Made by a program: the position numbers and the translations under genes. Below the pieces are notes generated by a model. That model saw only the letters and a program-made list of their open reading frames with translations. It made no database searches and was not told where the DNA came from. From contig BSDZ01000003.1 in the NCBI GenBank assembly GCA_030268105.1, forward strand, positions 4,030,001 through 4,094,000: a DNA stretch of 64,000 nt, in the 5' to 3' direction. Source of the stretch: Volvox africanus (lineage: Eukaryota > Chlorophyta > Chlorophyceae > Chlamydomonadales > Volvocaceae). Positions 1 through 11,748 of the stretch are shown here, piece after piece; the first letter of the stretch is position 1, and the number at the start of each line of letters is the position of its first letter.

Positions 1-1004
1 GCAGAAATTGCCCGATTCACCAGCGGAGCGCCGGCCAGTACCTTCCACCCCCCTACCCCAAAACGCACATACACACACGCCCATGCCCATGCCCACCGCG
101 TACACCACATCCGCGACAAGCTTCTCCCTCTCTACTGGCAGTGCGGCCAAACAGGCCGGATCCACCGTCACCGCCACATCCACCACGTCGTGGTTGTCCT
201 TACTGCACATGATCACCCTTCAAAGTTGGACACCCAATGCAGCAGTGCGGCGGCGGCATGTCCCGCCGGGCAGCAACCAGCAGCAGCAGGCGATCAACAA
301 CCATGAAAGTCCAGATGAGCAATACGGTCTGGCTGTCTCTGTTTAAGGGCAAAGGAGCTGCAGTACAACATCATACTAGTCCGTACTAGCAAAGGTATGT
401 GCTATCTTGGATTGTATGAGAGGTCTCTCTCCACTGCAAAGCCTGGCATTCTGCGGAAACTGCCGGTGTGCACCACCGCCCTCTAGACAGTCATTTAAAG
501 GAGTCGGCACCCACTTGGCCAATCCAGTGAAGGTTTTGCCCTCGGCTGCTGGGGCGGTGGCCTCCCAGCCCAGGTCCAGATCCAGCCGGTCGCACCTGCA
601 AAGAAGAATCCCGTGGTGTACAGGGCGTCTGATAACCGTGGGGCTGCCTCAGACGAAAATTTGCCGTAAAATCGCAAGTGGAACTCCCGCTCCCTTTGCT
701 GGCAAGTCCGGGATAGGAGGTAAGAATAGGTGAGAAGTGGGTTGCGTACCGCGTCACCTACAAAAGTGCGCGGGGGCACCAAGCAATCGGAAGCCCTATG
801 GACCCAAGAAATCAAACACGCCATGTTTAGCTGTGGCCACTGTCGGTGTGTGTCTCACCGCATGGATTTGTCTCCCACGGATAAGCCGCCACGGTACGAT
901 AGTAGTTGGGTGGTACGGCACGTCGCGCGCGGCGTGCGGTGCCTCAGTCCCACCAATTTCTGCCCCAGCTCATCCATGACCCAACCCTGGCCATCCTCCG
1001 ACAT
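1..1004 (-). CDS. unidentified multi-exon gene, 5' part (3' end beyond window)
   Basis: Three coding-like stretches share the minus strand. An ATG at 1004 opens an exon to about 859 encoding MSEDGQGWVMDELGQKLVG and onward, ending at a GTGAG donor. About 491-593 follows a clean TTTGCAG acceptor and reads DLDLGWEATAPAAEGKTFTG, then LAKWVPTPLND. About 110-216 follows GTGCAG and reads DNHDVVDVAVTVDPACLAAL, then PVEREKLVADV. The exon between 600 and 860 is not resolved. I do not recognise the family; the pieces are soluble-looking, with no membrane segment. The gene lies downstream of RFC on the same strand, about 850 bases away. Exon linkage is inferred only from strand, splice motifs and amino-acid composition. 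Confidence 0.35.
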
Positions 1005-1851
1005 TGTTTCTAATGCAAAACATAGATCTCCGCTTCCCGTGGTGGAATGGATGCGGCCCGCATTGCTGAAGTAGGCTCTGCTTGGTCTCTATTGTCCACG
1101 GAGGTACGGAAGGACAAACCCGTAGGGTTTTTACAAGTGAGCGTATTAGGATATCTTTCATATCAAACTGGACATATGTGAAACGTAAGTAAACAAGAAG
1201 GGTCATCATCGTGGGACGCGGTACCGTTTTCGTTGGGATGGCACCAGAACTGGAACCGAGTCAGCACGGCTTGGTGCGTATCTTGAGAATTACCCTTTAA
1301 AGCGACGTAGTACTCGACGCCGGAGCTACAAGGTTACCTACCCTTACAGATATAATTCTGTCGATGCCATTCAGCGTCGGAACCTGCAGCGCGAGGGACT
1401 GCGCCCGCCGGGCAGGAAGATGGTCCTTGATGAAATGCATTATCGTGGGATGGGGCTTAAAATACTGGTATTGTTAACTGTGGTAAGGTACTAGGGTTTT
1501 CCGTGACGGTTGATTCTCCAAAATATCTTCATTGAGCATTCAAACTGAGTGCATATCTTGTGCATTTGCAGCTTTTTAATTCCAGTTTAGCAGGTCATGA
1601 CATGTTATAATTGCTCTATGCATATCGTCAGTCGTCCAGGTACGTATCCGATGCCGATTGCTGGCGCCGAAACTGCACCTTGGAGGATGACGTTATATAA
1701 TACCACCACCAAAAACTACAATCCCAAAACTGTGGTTCATACATAGGTACGTGTCCCAAGTCCAATGTAGACGCCTCGCTACACCATACAACCTTATTGT
1801 GTGCCCAAGCCTTCCCCTTCTGCCCTTAGGAGGCACGACTCCGGTAAAGCA
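1005..1851. other. spacer, probably RFC 3' UTR plus upstream region of the next gene
   Basis: No convincing coding stretch. The minus-strand RFC gene ends at 1852, so this should hold its 3' untranslated region (TTACA, the reverse complement of TGTAA, occurs near 1344) and the promoter of the gene starting at 1004. Confidence 0.5.
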
Positions 1852-4800
1852 CTATTGGGCAGCCTTGGCAATAATCTCGCGGGCTTTGACAAAAGCAGCT
1901 ATCAATGAGCCTAGCTGCAGCTTCTCGCTCGTGCTGAATGCCAGGCGGTGCTCCACATCCGCCAACCGATCCACCAGGGCAATCTTGGCATGCACGGGCA
2001 TGTTCGTCTTCATGATCCAACTGCGCGAAGGGATACAATCTGCGTTCATACATACTTGCCTGGGAACCTAAACCCGGCTAGCGCAAGGTGTAGGCTTTGA
2101 CTTTACCCATGTTACGCAGGAATATGCAGCTGCCGACGGCGCGGACCATTAGCACCACACTTAGTATTTGCCTAGCGATGCCCAGTTGTCAAGTAGACAA
2201 GGTCAAAGTTTGCCTGACTAAGGACGACCAGAGAGTCCGTAAGCAAGGGATCAACGTGTCAAAGGACAAGGAAAGATATCGCATAGACTCTCCCACTCAC
2301 GGGTGGAGCTCTCGGACGACGTCCACGAGCGCCACGCCCTTGCCAACTTGCAGCTTCGTCACCTCTGTTATACAGAGAGATGAGGATGCGCTTGATTGAG
2401 GACGTGTGAGAAGACGCTGAACAGAAACATCTATGACTGGGCCAGTGGAGGGAAGTGGAGGCGATGTGACGCGGAACGTAGCTATGGCACTTAATCCGAC
2501 TCCCCTCCACCCACATGGCAGTGCGGCTTCGGCGCGGCAAGCATTCCTTAAGCTTTTGCTCTGGTTGCTAACCAGGCAGTCAAATGCCGGTGTGCCTCAA
2601 TCGTTGGCTACTCTTAAGTCTCATCAAAAGTTCCCCTCCTGCCTGTTCCGAAAATGAGACTGGATTTAACGCTCGTCCTCCTTTTTGCACTGCGAAGATA
2701 GATGCCGGGCTATTTCGGGGTAACCCCTACCAGCTCCCACCCCACCTCACCCCACGCAAATCCGTTCCAATGCCTTCTTCAATTCCTTACGCTCTCGTTA
2801 CTCATCCTGGGTCCCCCTTTCCCCGGCTCGGTATCAGAGCACACTCACTTTCGAACGCGTCCGCCACTGCGTCGTTCAGCAGCCACGTGAGCACCTGGCT
2901 GATGTCCGACGGCATTGGGTTTCCTGTGCACATGTACACCGCCTGCTCGTCCACCATTTCGAAAGCCATGTGGCACGACTGGGGGTTGGGAGGGGTTGCC
3001 CCGTGGGGGTTCATGGGTAGAATGCCCGTGTAAGTGCTGGTGAGGCAAGAGCCCTAACCGGATAGAATATAATTGGGGCTGGCACCGGGGCCATGTGGTG
3101 TCGACCATGTAAGGTTAGGGCGGGAGGAGAGCCACGGTTTAGGAAATGGCAGACCGGGGGGTCTCGAGGCTGTGCACGTACTTAGCGGCTCACCAGCTTA
3201 CTGGCATATACGGCATTGGGGCCATGGTTAGCCGGACTAAGGACTAAGGAGGGTTTAGCTATCCCCCGGGTACGACGCAGCTGTCGACGTACCACGTGAC
3301 TACGTTCAACGGGGCAGATGGCGCAGCACTGATAGCGCAGCCGCCCGCATCGGATCATTTTACCTCAGATGTGGACGCGAAAGCCCCCTCCAGCCACATA
3401 AGCCAGTAACGCAGTAATTTCCCTACTACGCCCCCTCCCCTCACCTGCAGGATGTTGAGTGATCGACGCATGTCACCGTTGCCTAGCTCCACCACCGCGT
3501 CCAGGCCACCCCGGCCCAGCTTGACTCTGCCACGGGGCCGGACCGAAGAACGGTATCTTTGTTCAGTGAGCGCACCGGAAAGGAAAGCTAATACAGTATT
3601 CATGGGGGCTCCGGCGCCCGGTACGCACTGTATGTGATAAGTAAGGGGAACGAACACGCATGTGCATGTGACACCACGCATAAGAAGCCTTGTGACCGCG
3701 CAATCGCTGACACCCGCCAGCCGCCCGCCCTCCAGTAGGACCATCTGCGCAGGCGCGTTTACCGACGGCGGCGAACCTCCTGCACCGGAAAGCTGACACC
3801 ATCCATCCATCGGCACAATTCTGTCCCTGCTCTCACCATCCCTACCCACCGCTCTGTGTCTGCCACGTATTGCAACCTGTCGCGAACAAACTGCGGATCC
3901 AGAGGTGCGAACCTGCGGTCCAGTGGCGGGCCACCACCAGAAGCGGGCACAGACACGGGCGCAGAAGCAGGACCTCAGCAGATGGAGTAGACAATCATAA
4001 CTCAGGCGGCCATTTGATCTTGTCAGTGAAGGATGCCTCGCTCCCTGTCCTGATGGGCCGCTCCCTGGAGTGGATGAGCCCGCACAACCCTCGTTGCAGC
4101 TTCCATCATCCCAACGAACACTCCAGCCCAGTCCACTTAACCAAGACGCCATCCTGTGGAGAGTTCTAATCACGGCCCCCCTCTGTTACCACTCGCGCAC
4201 CTGAACTTGGTGCAACGGGACTGCAACGCGGGGATGACCTTGGACACGTAGTTGCAAATGAGGCAGAAGCGAGCGTTGCGGGTATACTTCTCAATCACTG
4301 GGTGGGATCGAGAAGGCGAGCAAATCGAGGCTGTTGTCAGGCGTTACAAGGAAGAAATGACTGCATGCAATTAAGCGGTACTGCGCAACAATAAGCATGG
4401 ACGAGGTTCCTTCCTACAGAGGACTGCATGTAAGGCAGAGGACAGCCCGCACACACCTCGCCTCAGCGCAAACTGGGCATCATTCGTCATCGCATCACAC
4501 TCGTCCAGAATGATGAGCTTGAATTTGTTGCTGTCGGTGGGCAGCAGAACCCGGTCACAGAAGCACGGGCAAAAGCGCGGGAAAGCGAATTGCTGTAGGT
4601 TGGGGCGGGGGTTTGTAGCATTGTACGTGAAGAGGGTACAATATCCACAAGTTGAAAAGAAGACCTAGGCTCGTTCAGAGGACGAGGCCAACAAGACAGA
4701 TCATTCAACACACTCCCGTATAGGAGTTGCAAGACCAGCCTATCGGACGGAAACAAAAACCATCCAAGCAGGATAGCTCTTTGCACTCGCACCCTCAAGG

Positions 4801-5902
4801 AGTGCTGGGCTAAGCAGGGTCTGAACGGCTGGATTTGAGCCTTATAGCCGACTTTGGACCGCAGCAGAGTGCATGCCTCAGGCCCTTATAGTGACCTGTC
4901 CCTTACAACATGTCGCTCGGGCACCCTTCCTGTACGTTTCCTAAACCTTCAGGTTGCTATCCTCACCCTAAACCCCAGCATGCAACTCTCTAACGCAAGG
5001 CAACGCGTGAAGAACTTCGCGTCAAGAGCAGAGAGAGAGAGAGAGAGAGATGCCTCACATCCGCACCTGAAGATTGTTCGCGTGGACGCGAAGTCCTGGA
5101 TCTCCTGCCGCACGACGTTGATGCCGCGCTCATCTGACGCGTTGAGCTCCAGGGTCATGTTGGCCAGCGAGTTGCCGTAGATCTGGCGAGCCACAGCCAG
5201 GATGGTGGACGTCTTTCCAGTCCCGGGGGGACCGTATAGTAGTAAGTGAGGCAACCGGTTTTCGCTCGTGAGGCGTTTAACTGCGATAGGCCAGGGCCCG
5301 ATTGAGAGGAGGGAAGGGAGTCGAGCACTAGTATCATAGAATACCCATTCTGGCAAGGGACATGGCAACATGGTGTGTGCTCGCTAACAAGATAGCGCAC
5401 TGTTTGCGGATTCACCCAGGGGGAGAGCCTGGGGCTGAAAGGGACGAGGGCTCTCTGCACAGGCCAGGAGGGCCGGGTAAGGGCATACCAGCAGATGATG
5501 AGCAGTCAATAAGCGACATGCTTCTGCCGAGGCCGTCAGCCCCAATTACACATTTGTCTGTTGGGCATAGACGGATCTTGTCGGAAAGGTGGTGCAAGCT
5601 GGAGTCAGCGCTTCTGCCAGCACACGCACAGTCCCGAAGGACCCGGGGGTCACAAAGGCTGGGCCTGCGTCCGACCCCGGCGTCTAGGCCCAGAGGCATT
5701 GCTTCAATTTTGGCTCCTTCTTACTCGTGTCAATGATTTGCTTGTGTGCTGCGACCTCATCCAAGCTCTTAGGTCGATATTTCTCCACCCACGGTGCGTC
5801 GCGGCCATCAACCGTTCCGTCCGTTCGCAGTCGAGAACTAGGCGCTGTCAGGGCCTCGTCAAGCTTGGTCATAGCCGTGACGTCTTGGCGATCAATTTCC
5901 AT
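1852..5902 (-). CDS. RFC3: replication factor C small subunit (RFC3 of plants/yeast, RFC5 of human)
   Basis: Clamp-loader AAA+ ATPase that helps load PCNA onto primed DNA in the nucleus. ATG at 5902; exon 1 (5725-5902) carries [19 protein letters not shown]. Exon 2 (5067-5280) carries the Walker A motif [10 protein letters not shown] and the RFC box LNASDERGI. Around 4458-4545 lies the Walker B/DExD stretch [10 protein letters not shown]. About 4205-4302 has the sensor and SRC motif ([16 protein letters not shown]), about 3838-3915 [10 protein letters not shown], about 3450-3540 [12 protein letters not shown], about 2843-2985 the YMCTGNP collar, about 2300-2362 [14 protein letters not shown], and 1852 to about 2040 the C-terminal helices ending EIIAKAAQ and stop. 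The collar and C-terminus match the human RFC5/Arabidopsis RFC3 group rather than RFC2 or RFC4. Exons 1 and 2 join in frame (IIDT-I-KRLT). Inner exon edges are approximate. Confidence 0.93.
5031..5050. repeat. (GA)n microsatellite
   Basis: Ten GA units in an RFC intron, 17 bases below the exon 2 donor. Confidence 0.9.
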
Positions 5903-6853
5903 GGTACCGGGATTATGCTGTTTGAGTTGACTCGGCTAGGACAGAAAAAGGCGCGCTGCCGCCCCCGAAGGGAAAAAATGCTTGCGTAACCGTTCACTTA
6001 AAAGTTCAGACAAGCAATTTGTCATCCATCATACAAAACATGGACAAAGTTTTCTCGGTTTGCTTAAATCTAATTCGTCAGTACTGTCAGGTTCAACCCT
6101 TCTTCTGGTGTACGCGATTTCAGGTTAATGTTGATTTTCAAGAGGCAATTGTTTGCATAGAATTGTAATTGAGTGACTGGGCCGCTGATCAGACAAAATG
6201 CGACAGCATTTAGTACGCTGATGTACGACGTCCCGCCAAATTCCCGAATGTTGCAATGTTTGTGAATAAGGTCATCCAGTGATAACACTTACACATTTAA
6301 TACCTGTTTGATGACCATCCGATACAAATTCAAGAGGGATCAAAGTAATCCTATCACTCACCCAATCTACCCTCATCCTACTCCTCAGCTCCTCCATAAG
6401 GCCAGACGTGTCCAATTTGTAAGCTAACAAGGCGTCTAATTTCTCCTCAATGTCAGCAATCGCCGAGAGATCCCCAGCAGGTCACAGCCAAGATTTCCTA
6501 GAAGGTGAAGCATCTTAGCACCCCAGGTATCGCTCTGACAGTTCATGAGAATGGCTACCCTCAATTACTCCCATAAAACCGATAATAGATGGAGCCACCG
6601 GCATCAACGAATTCATTCCAGAAACGAAAAACTTATGTAGCCCAGAAAACCTGTAGAAGGTACTGGTCAAATTCTCTAAAGAGTAAACTGTTGGGTACAA
6701 CCTTGACACCGGCTAACACACATTAGTAAGAACACTGTAAAATCACCATAGGATGTTTGAGGGCTTTCTCGAAGCACCCACAACCCCCAGTATCCTTTGC
6801 AGCTTCTAAAACCTCTAAGAGCCTATCCGGGCCTGGTCGATCTGATTTGAGTA

Positions 6854-7260
6854 TCAAAACACCTTAACCCAATCCTGGGAGCAAAAGACCCTGCCTTCAC
6901 AGCTTACTGATGGGTGCTGCATAGCCCGCTGCTCTACACTTAATAGCCCCTTGGTGCACGAGACAAAAGAAGTATTCGTCCCATAGTAGATGCCCAAATA
7001 GCGTGCTCGATCCACCACCTCAATCTGCTTATAAGTCGCAGTGCCATCTTTATGGCTAACCATTCCAAGGGCTGGGAGCCTCCTTATCCGCTTGCGTATC
7101 TCAGGGCTAGGGGCAATATCTAGCATTTGAGTTTTCTTGACATTCACACGCATCCCAAACACTTCACACCATCTACTCAGAACCTCAAGCAGCCGCTCCA
7201 TTTGATCCCTAGAATGCACAAAAGTGTAAGATCATCAGCATACAGTAAAAGAGTCATTCA
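6854..7260 (-). pseudogene. LINE reverse transcriptase fragment, frameshifted
   Basis: Minus-strand reading gives LLYADDLTLLC (YADD is the catalytic palm motif). A shift of one base then leads to HSRDQMERLLEVLSRWCEVF and GMRVNVKKTQ, a typical LINE order. A second shift lies just upstream, between FGVMNDSFTV and LLYADD. It ends in degraded sequence near 6854. This is a non-functional remnant. Confidence 0.85.
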
Positions 7261-7264
7261 TCAC

Positions 7265-7411
7265 ACCAAACTTATTCGCTTTCGGCTATGTTGCTGGGCC
7301 ATTGAGGTGATCCGTCCTAGTGGGAGGGCTCGGGTTGTTCGTCACACTCCCCTATGTGTGAGAGTGGAGCGACGGAGGATGAGTATCATGTTCTTATGGA
7401 ATGCTCAGCAT
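7265..7411 (+). pseudogene. LINE ORF2 C-terminal zinc-binding region, frameshifted
   Basis: Plus-strand reading gives RFRLCCWAIEVIRPSGRARV in one frame and CESGATEDEYHVLMECSA in another. Together they match the usual C-terminal region of plant and algal LINE ORF2 (spaced Cys plus an E-x-x-HVLMEC signature), separated by a one-base shift. It has the opposite orientation to the adjoining reverse transcriptase. Confidence 0.75.
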
Positions 7412-7836
7412 GAGAGACCATAAGACAAAAGTTAAGTCAGACTGGGGATTTTACGGAAGGGAACATGGCTGCGGTCATGAGCATGGGTAATCAACGTAGG
7501 ACTGGCCAAGGCGCTCCATGAAATTCGTCGTGGGGGAGGGCGAGACGGTATAACGTCTTGTGATAACGTTATCACTCTTTCCTTTTACTTTTAGTCCATT
7601 TACTATTTCGACTCTTAATCCTGTTTTAGGTTCCTTTTGATTGTTCTTTCCGTTTGTTTTTGGTTTTGAGCGGTCCGTGAGCCTCCTGGCTCGTTCCGGG
7701 CCTTACGAATTTACAAATTTGTAATCATCATCCTCATCCTCATCAACCTCATCTTCATCATCGAATAAGCTCCCGCTCTCTTGTAGGCGCTATGATTAAG
7801 GTACGATTGGCAAAGCAGGTGAGATAAAGCTTCAGA
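7412..7836 (+). repeat. LINE 3' non-coding part and (CAT)-rich tail
   Basis: No gene. The stretch ends TTTACAAATTTGTAATCATC followed by degenerate CATCCT/CATCAT units at 7723-7763. I read this as a LINE 3' end with its microsatellite tail. The ATG of the next gene is 73 bases further on. Confidence 0.55.
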
Positions 7837-10100
7837 ATGAGCGCCGGGACTAGGGTACCAGTTTTTGATTTGCTGCAAAAGCTTGCAGCCGGCAAACGCC
7901 TTCTTGGAGTAGCTGTTACGCAACGGAGTGTTGAAGTTGCAGTGCTTGGTCCTCCCTACGAAGCAGCTACTTTGATGCGGTAAGTACCATTCTGTTGCAC
8001 CGTCCCTGCCCACTATGCTTCCTTCCCTAAGTGCGTTATTGCACCAATTTGGTGTTTACCTGGCGACAGGACCGGTGCCTTTCTTGCAGCAGAGGAACTT
8101 CAGGCGGCCCTAAGTGAAGCCCAGGTCCGTATGGGAGGACGCGATTTGGGAGCTGCTGTGCCTGCGCTAGTACGTAGTGATTTGCGTCTAGGTTGCACGT
8201 GTAATACCTTTCTATGTATAAGCAAAGCGGGCCAGCTTTTGCTGGTCGTTGTAATATCTGCGCTTCCTGGGACAGTACCTGTAATACCCTTGGCTTCCAC
8301 CGGCAGTTTGCAGCCAGGGTGAGAGCCGGCTTTCCATGCTGACAGAATAGAAAAGTACATACCACACACAAAGCACACTTACCACGTACAAAAAACAGGG
8401 TGGTCGGATAGACGCTGCAGGGAAAGGTGTGCTCATGCGACAGCCACGTACGTTTGGGTGCCCGGGCGAGAGGAACCAAGGGACTCGAGAAGGAGACTAA
8501 GGCGGTAGGGTCACCTATATGAAACACTCCACAAGTGTGGTGGACGTATGACGGGGGGCCCTTGTCGCTTTATCAAGCATCGGCCACGGGGCCCAGTGCA
8601 GTGGTCGAGACGATCGAGTTTGCCCTGTGCCGGGCCCGTTGAACCCTTTCCCCTTTCAAAAGATTTGTTATTGGCTTAATTTAATCTCCATCATATCCGC
8701 GAGATCTCGTCCGGAGCCTCCTGAGGCTGGTGGCATTTGCCCTTGGATATGAGCGTGGCCACTGTGGCCCATGCTGCACAGGCAGAAGCTGTGGTGCTCG
8801 GCGGCTCGGGTGCCTTTCGCACCGACGGATCGATCCAGCTGGGGGTGCGGAAGATCATATCTGGTCTGCAGGGTCTTGTATACGAAACTGACTGGCTTCC
8901 GAGCCCCTCGCGGGCCCGTCACACTCCGGCTGTGGCAATCTGGCTATGGTGGGTTACGTGGCAGGCCTGCCCCCCCAGCCTTAGCCCCGGCATCTGAGCT
9001 TGTTAGGTTTTTTACCCTCCATAATAAGCTATGTATTGCTCCAAAGGGGTATAACACGCGGGAACTCCGGGACCGGGTGTCTGGAGTGAGAAGGCAGGCA
9101 AGCTACACCAAGCACATGATGGCGTAAGAAGAAATGGTGATGGCGTTGCGCTAAGTGCCCCAGGTACAAGGTGTGGAGGCCAGCCACAGATAGGGTCCGA
9201 ATACTCCTAACAATAGCACGAGAGGCGGAATAACTGGTGGCGGCGAAGAGGGACTCGGAGATAGCAAGTTAAAATTTGGATTACTCATGCATTAGGTATA
9301 TTTCAGCATCACTGGGATGCACAGGCCGCTATGTGGCATATGGCGGTGCGAAAAAGGGAGAGGCGGGGCGGCAGCCAAGGGCCTCGACAACAGCTGAAGA
9401 AAGGCTACAAAGACACCTACTCTGTATACGAGCCGCATCTCGCACATGCAGCTCCGCATAACTAGGAATATATGCAAGCACCGCCCGTTGCCCCTTACCT
9501 GTGATGTCCAGTAGCTACTAATGTTATATGCATCTGCTTCTCGTTCCCCGCTGGACCCCCCTACCTCATTCCTGCTCCTCGGACTTACCTGCTTCTCCTC
9601 AGTCGCAGAGGACTGGATGATGCGGCCCTCATGCTGGAGGAGCACGTGCGGGTGGGTGTTCTGTGGGTGGACGGGCAGGTTGGCGCGGAAGGACCCACCG
9701 ATGCGGTATGGGTCGTAAGGCTCTCCTCCTGTTAGGAACCAACGAAGTAAGGGTATGTGTGCACATGCCGTGGGGGCTCATCCTTCGTGGCTCCTGCGGT
9801 CCGGGGGAGCCCAGCTCCCGGACTGGAAAAAAGGACAAAAAGGCAAATTTGAAGTGAGAATATAACATGCGCATGGGGTTGCGCTTTGGGATTGGGCATT
9901 CCCTCCCTGGCGAGGTGGCGACATGCTAAGCTGTTCAACAGATTTGCAACCACAGACCATCACCCCTGCCATGGGGTATAGGTAGGTCGCTCCACTGTTT
10001 GCCTAGTCACATGTATCTTTTGCACGGATATTCGTCCCACATGCAGGCTCACACCACCGCACAACAACGGCTGGTGCTGAAGGGGCTTATGGCTAGGTAG
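7837..10100 (+). CDS. probable YqgF/RuvX-like RNase H-fold protein
   Basis: Exon 1 (7837-7979) reads FDLLQKLAAGKRLLGVAVTQ, then RSVEVAVLGPP, and ends at GTAAGT. It joins in frame to an exon from 8070 (TGAFLAAEELQAALSEAQ). About 8770-8890, after GCTGCACAG, reads AEAVVLGGSGAFRTDGSIQ and then VRKIISGLQGLVYETDW. About 9609-9650 reads RRGLDDAALMLEEHVR before GTGGGT. A last exon after ATGCAG near 10044 reads AHTTAQQRLVLKGLMAR and stop (10098-10100). The order resembles plant YqgF proteins: an N-terminal LG-x-D-like strand, a middle V-V-G-x-P strand and a late LD-x-AA-x-x-L helix. In bacteria the family matures 16S rRNA ends. The usual first catalytic Asp (LGIDVG) is not visible (LGVAVT here), so activity is doubtful. 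Homology is from memory of the pattern; one or more exons may be missing. Confidence 0.45.
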
Positions 10101-11151
10101 AACGGGAGGGCTGCAGGTTGGTAACAATGGGTGTGGTAATGAGCTTATTTGCTCACAAGGGTTGCATCCTCGGCTTACAGATGGCTGGGGTGTACAGAGC
10201 TAACGACTTACGTCCCTGAGAGAATGACAAATTATGACGGATATCTACGTTGTCTGTACTTAACGGATTATTTATGTCTCCCCGGATTGCCACGTGGTGC
10301 CTAGATAGCTCTCATCCTAGGGGTCGTTGTATCTCTGTCATATACATCCGCCTACATGCAGCAAAGGCCCGAACGGAAGATGTCCAGATGACACGGCCAA
10401 TCCGGATATGTGCCATTCCGGATATTTGAAGTATCCCAGGGTGTCTACGGGTATCATGACGCTACCCATCGACACCCTGGGATACTCCAATGATCCCCCA
10501 TCAGATTGACGAGTCCTCGCGTCCAATAGCCCAGAGTGCAATCACCGCGCTGGACAGAGACTTGTAAGACAGATTCGATCCATCTCGGCCAGGTGATGGG
10601 GCCTGTTGTGTATGTGCTGCATCATGATTTAATTGAGTTGTACAGTCTACAATGCCCCGTTATTCCCAAAACAAAGCAACCTTTAGTTATGGATCTGCTG
10701 GCCTTGTCACACAAGCCAGGAATACTATATAGCACATTTGCACGTTTCATCGCCAAGTGATCAGTATCCTCTAATGAACGTACGTGAGAGATACATGAAC
10801 ACTGATTAGTGTGCAAGTTGGGTGGAAAAGGAAATGTGCATCAAATATAATAATGTAAGCCATGGCCATCACAACCATATAATTGTGGTAATCGGGCATG
10901 CACAGCTCACAAGCATGACGTGCAAAAAGCACCACCTCAGCTTCTCGAGGGGCCCTTGTGGAACTCAACCTCTACAGAGACTTAACCATTAGATTCAGAT
11001 TCTGAGATACGCGGATTGACTGCAGCTGTCATGACAATGGGTTTGCTGTCATCCACAGGACTTCTTCAGAAACAGCATGGGTGGATGATCAAACATACAT
11101 AAGGACTGATGCTGTGTCTACTAGTTGACGGTCTGGCCCTCTGCCCTGCAG
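10101..11151. other. AT-richer spacer with a fold-back
   Basis: No supported gene. It contains the inverted repeat at 10426-10490 and otherwise short unrelated open frames. Confidence 0.5.
10426..10490. repeat. imperfect inverted repeat (hairpin)
   Basis: GTATCCCAGGGTGTC at 10431-10445 is perfectly complementary to 10471-10485. Pairing continues with a few mismatches outward to 10426/10490 and inward to 10452/10464, leaving an 11-base loop. The size and imperfect pairing resemble a small-RNA precursor or a short fold-back element; the sequence alone does not decide. Confidence 0.75.
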
Positions 11152-11748
11152 GCCTGTGAGGCGGGTCGCATAGCTCCGGGAACTTGTGTGCTATTCAATA
11201 GCGCCTCTATGCTGCTGGAGGACCCGGGAGCAGCCATTGCACCGCCACCACAGCCGAGCAATGCGGGAGAGCAGGCCCAGGTCGGTGAAGCTGCAGAGGG
11301 CGAGGTGGACGCAACAGGCCAGGCTATTGAGGCCACGCAGGTGTCACTGGAAGGCAGCGACAAGGAGCCCGAGGCCGAAGATAATAGCAACTGCAGGTGC
11401 AGTGACGCCAAGGCTATCACGGCGAACCGGCATAGCTGTTCGGGTGCTTTGATGGGCACAGATGGCAGCAATCACTTGGAGGCCCCGGCCGCGAAGGGAC
11501 AGCCAACTATAGAGGCGGCGCGACTTCCTTTCGGAGCTGAAGCTTCAGCTTCAGGCACAGCTGGTGTCCGTGAGGGTTCGCAGGCGGGCTCAGCTTCTAA
11601 GTCTGGTTCGCCTGCCAAGATGTGTGCTGAGGTCATGAAACGGGGAAGCAGTGAGTGGCTCGTTAGTGGCGGCGGACAACCTGCGAGTGCTGGTGGACCG
11701 GGAAGCATGGCTGCGATATTTCTTGTTACATTACTGTTACTGTGGTAG
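11152..11748 (+). CDS. candidate exon(s) of an unidentified gene
   Basis: After a pyrimidine-rich tract and acceptor (TCTGCCCTGCAG) a long open frame reads EAGRIAPGTCVLFNSASMLL and then a low-complexity Ala/Glu/Gly/Ser-rich stretch. It either reaches a GTGAGTGG donor at 11650 or runs on to a stop at 11746-11748 with the hydrophobic end MAAIFLVTLLLLW. That tail could be a membrane anchor or could be intron read-through; an overlapping frame (DNLRVLVDREAWLRYFLLHY) is the alternative continuation. I do not recognise the protein and see no upstream exon. Confidence rests on the splice acceptor and the coding-like GC-rich composition compared with AT-rich flanks. Confidence 0.35.
   Translation, partial: ACEAGRIAPGTCVLFNSASMLLEDPGAAIAPPPQPSNAGEQAQVGEAAEGEVDATGQAIEATQVSLEGSDKEPEAEDNSNCRCSDAKAITANRHSCSGALMGTDGSNHLEAPAAKGQPTIEAARLPFGAEASASGTAGVREGSQAGSASKSGSPAKMCAEVMKRGSSEWLVSGGGQPASAGGPGSMAAIFLVTLLLLW

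Larger units (their letters stand above)
6060..7765. mobile_element. decayed LINE (L1-like) retrotransposon copy with internal inversion
   Basis: The right part (7265-7765) is in plus orientation: a LINE ORF2 C-terminal zinc-knuckle region, a non-coding 3' stretch, and a CATCAT-rich tail at 7723-7763. The left part is on the minus strand: reverse-transcriptase palm sequence at 6854-7260, then further degraded minus-strand coding-like sequence down to about 6060 (for example SRMRVDWVSDRITLIPLEF near 6350). Frameshifts and stops occur throughout, so the copy is dead. It lies between the RFC start and the next plus-strand gene. The left border is a guess from where coding-like sequence fades. 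Confidence 0.7.

Noticed and set aside
3355..4173. A 272-codon minus-strand frame
   Set aside because: It overlaps several RFC exons and introns in mixed frames; RFC motifs explain the coding signal.
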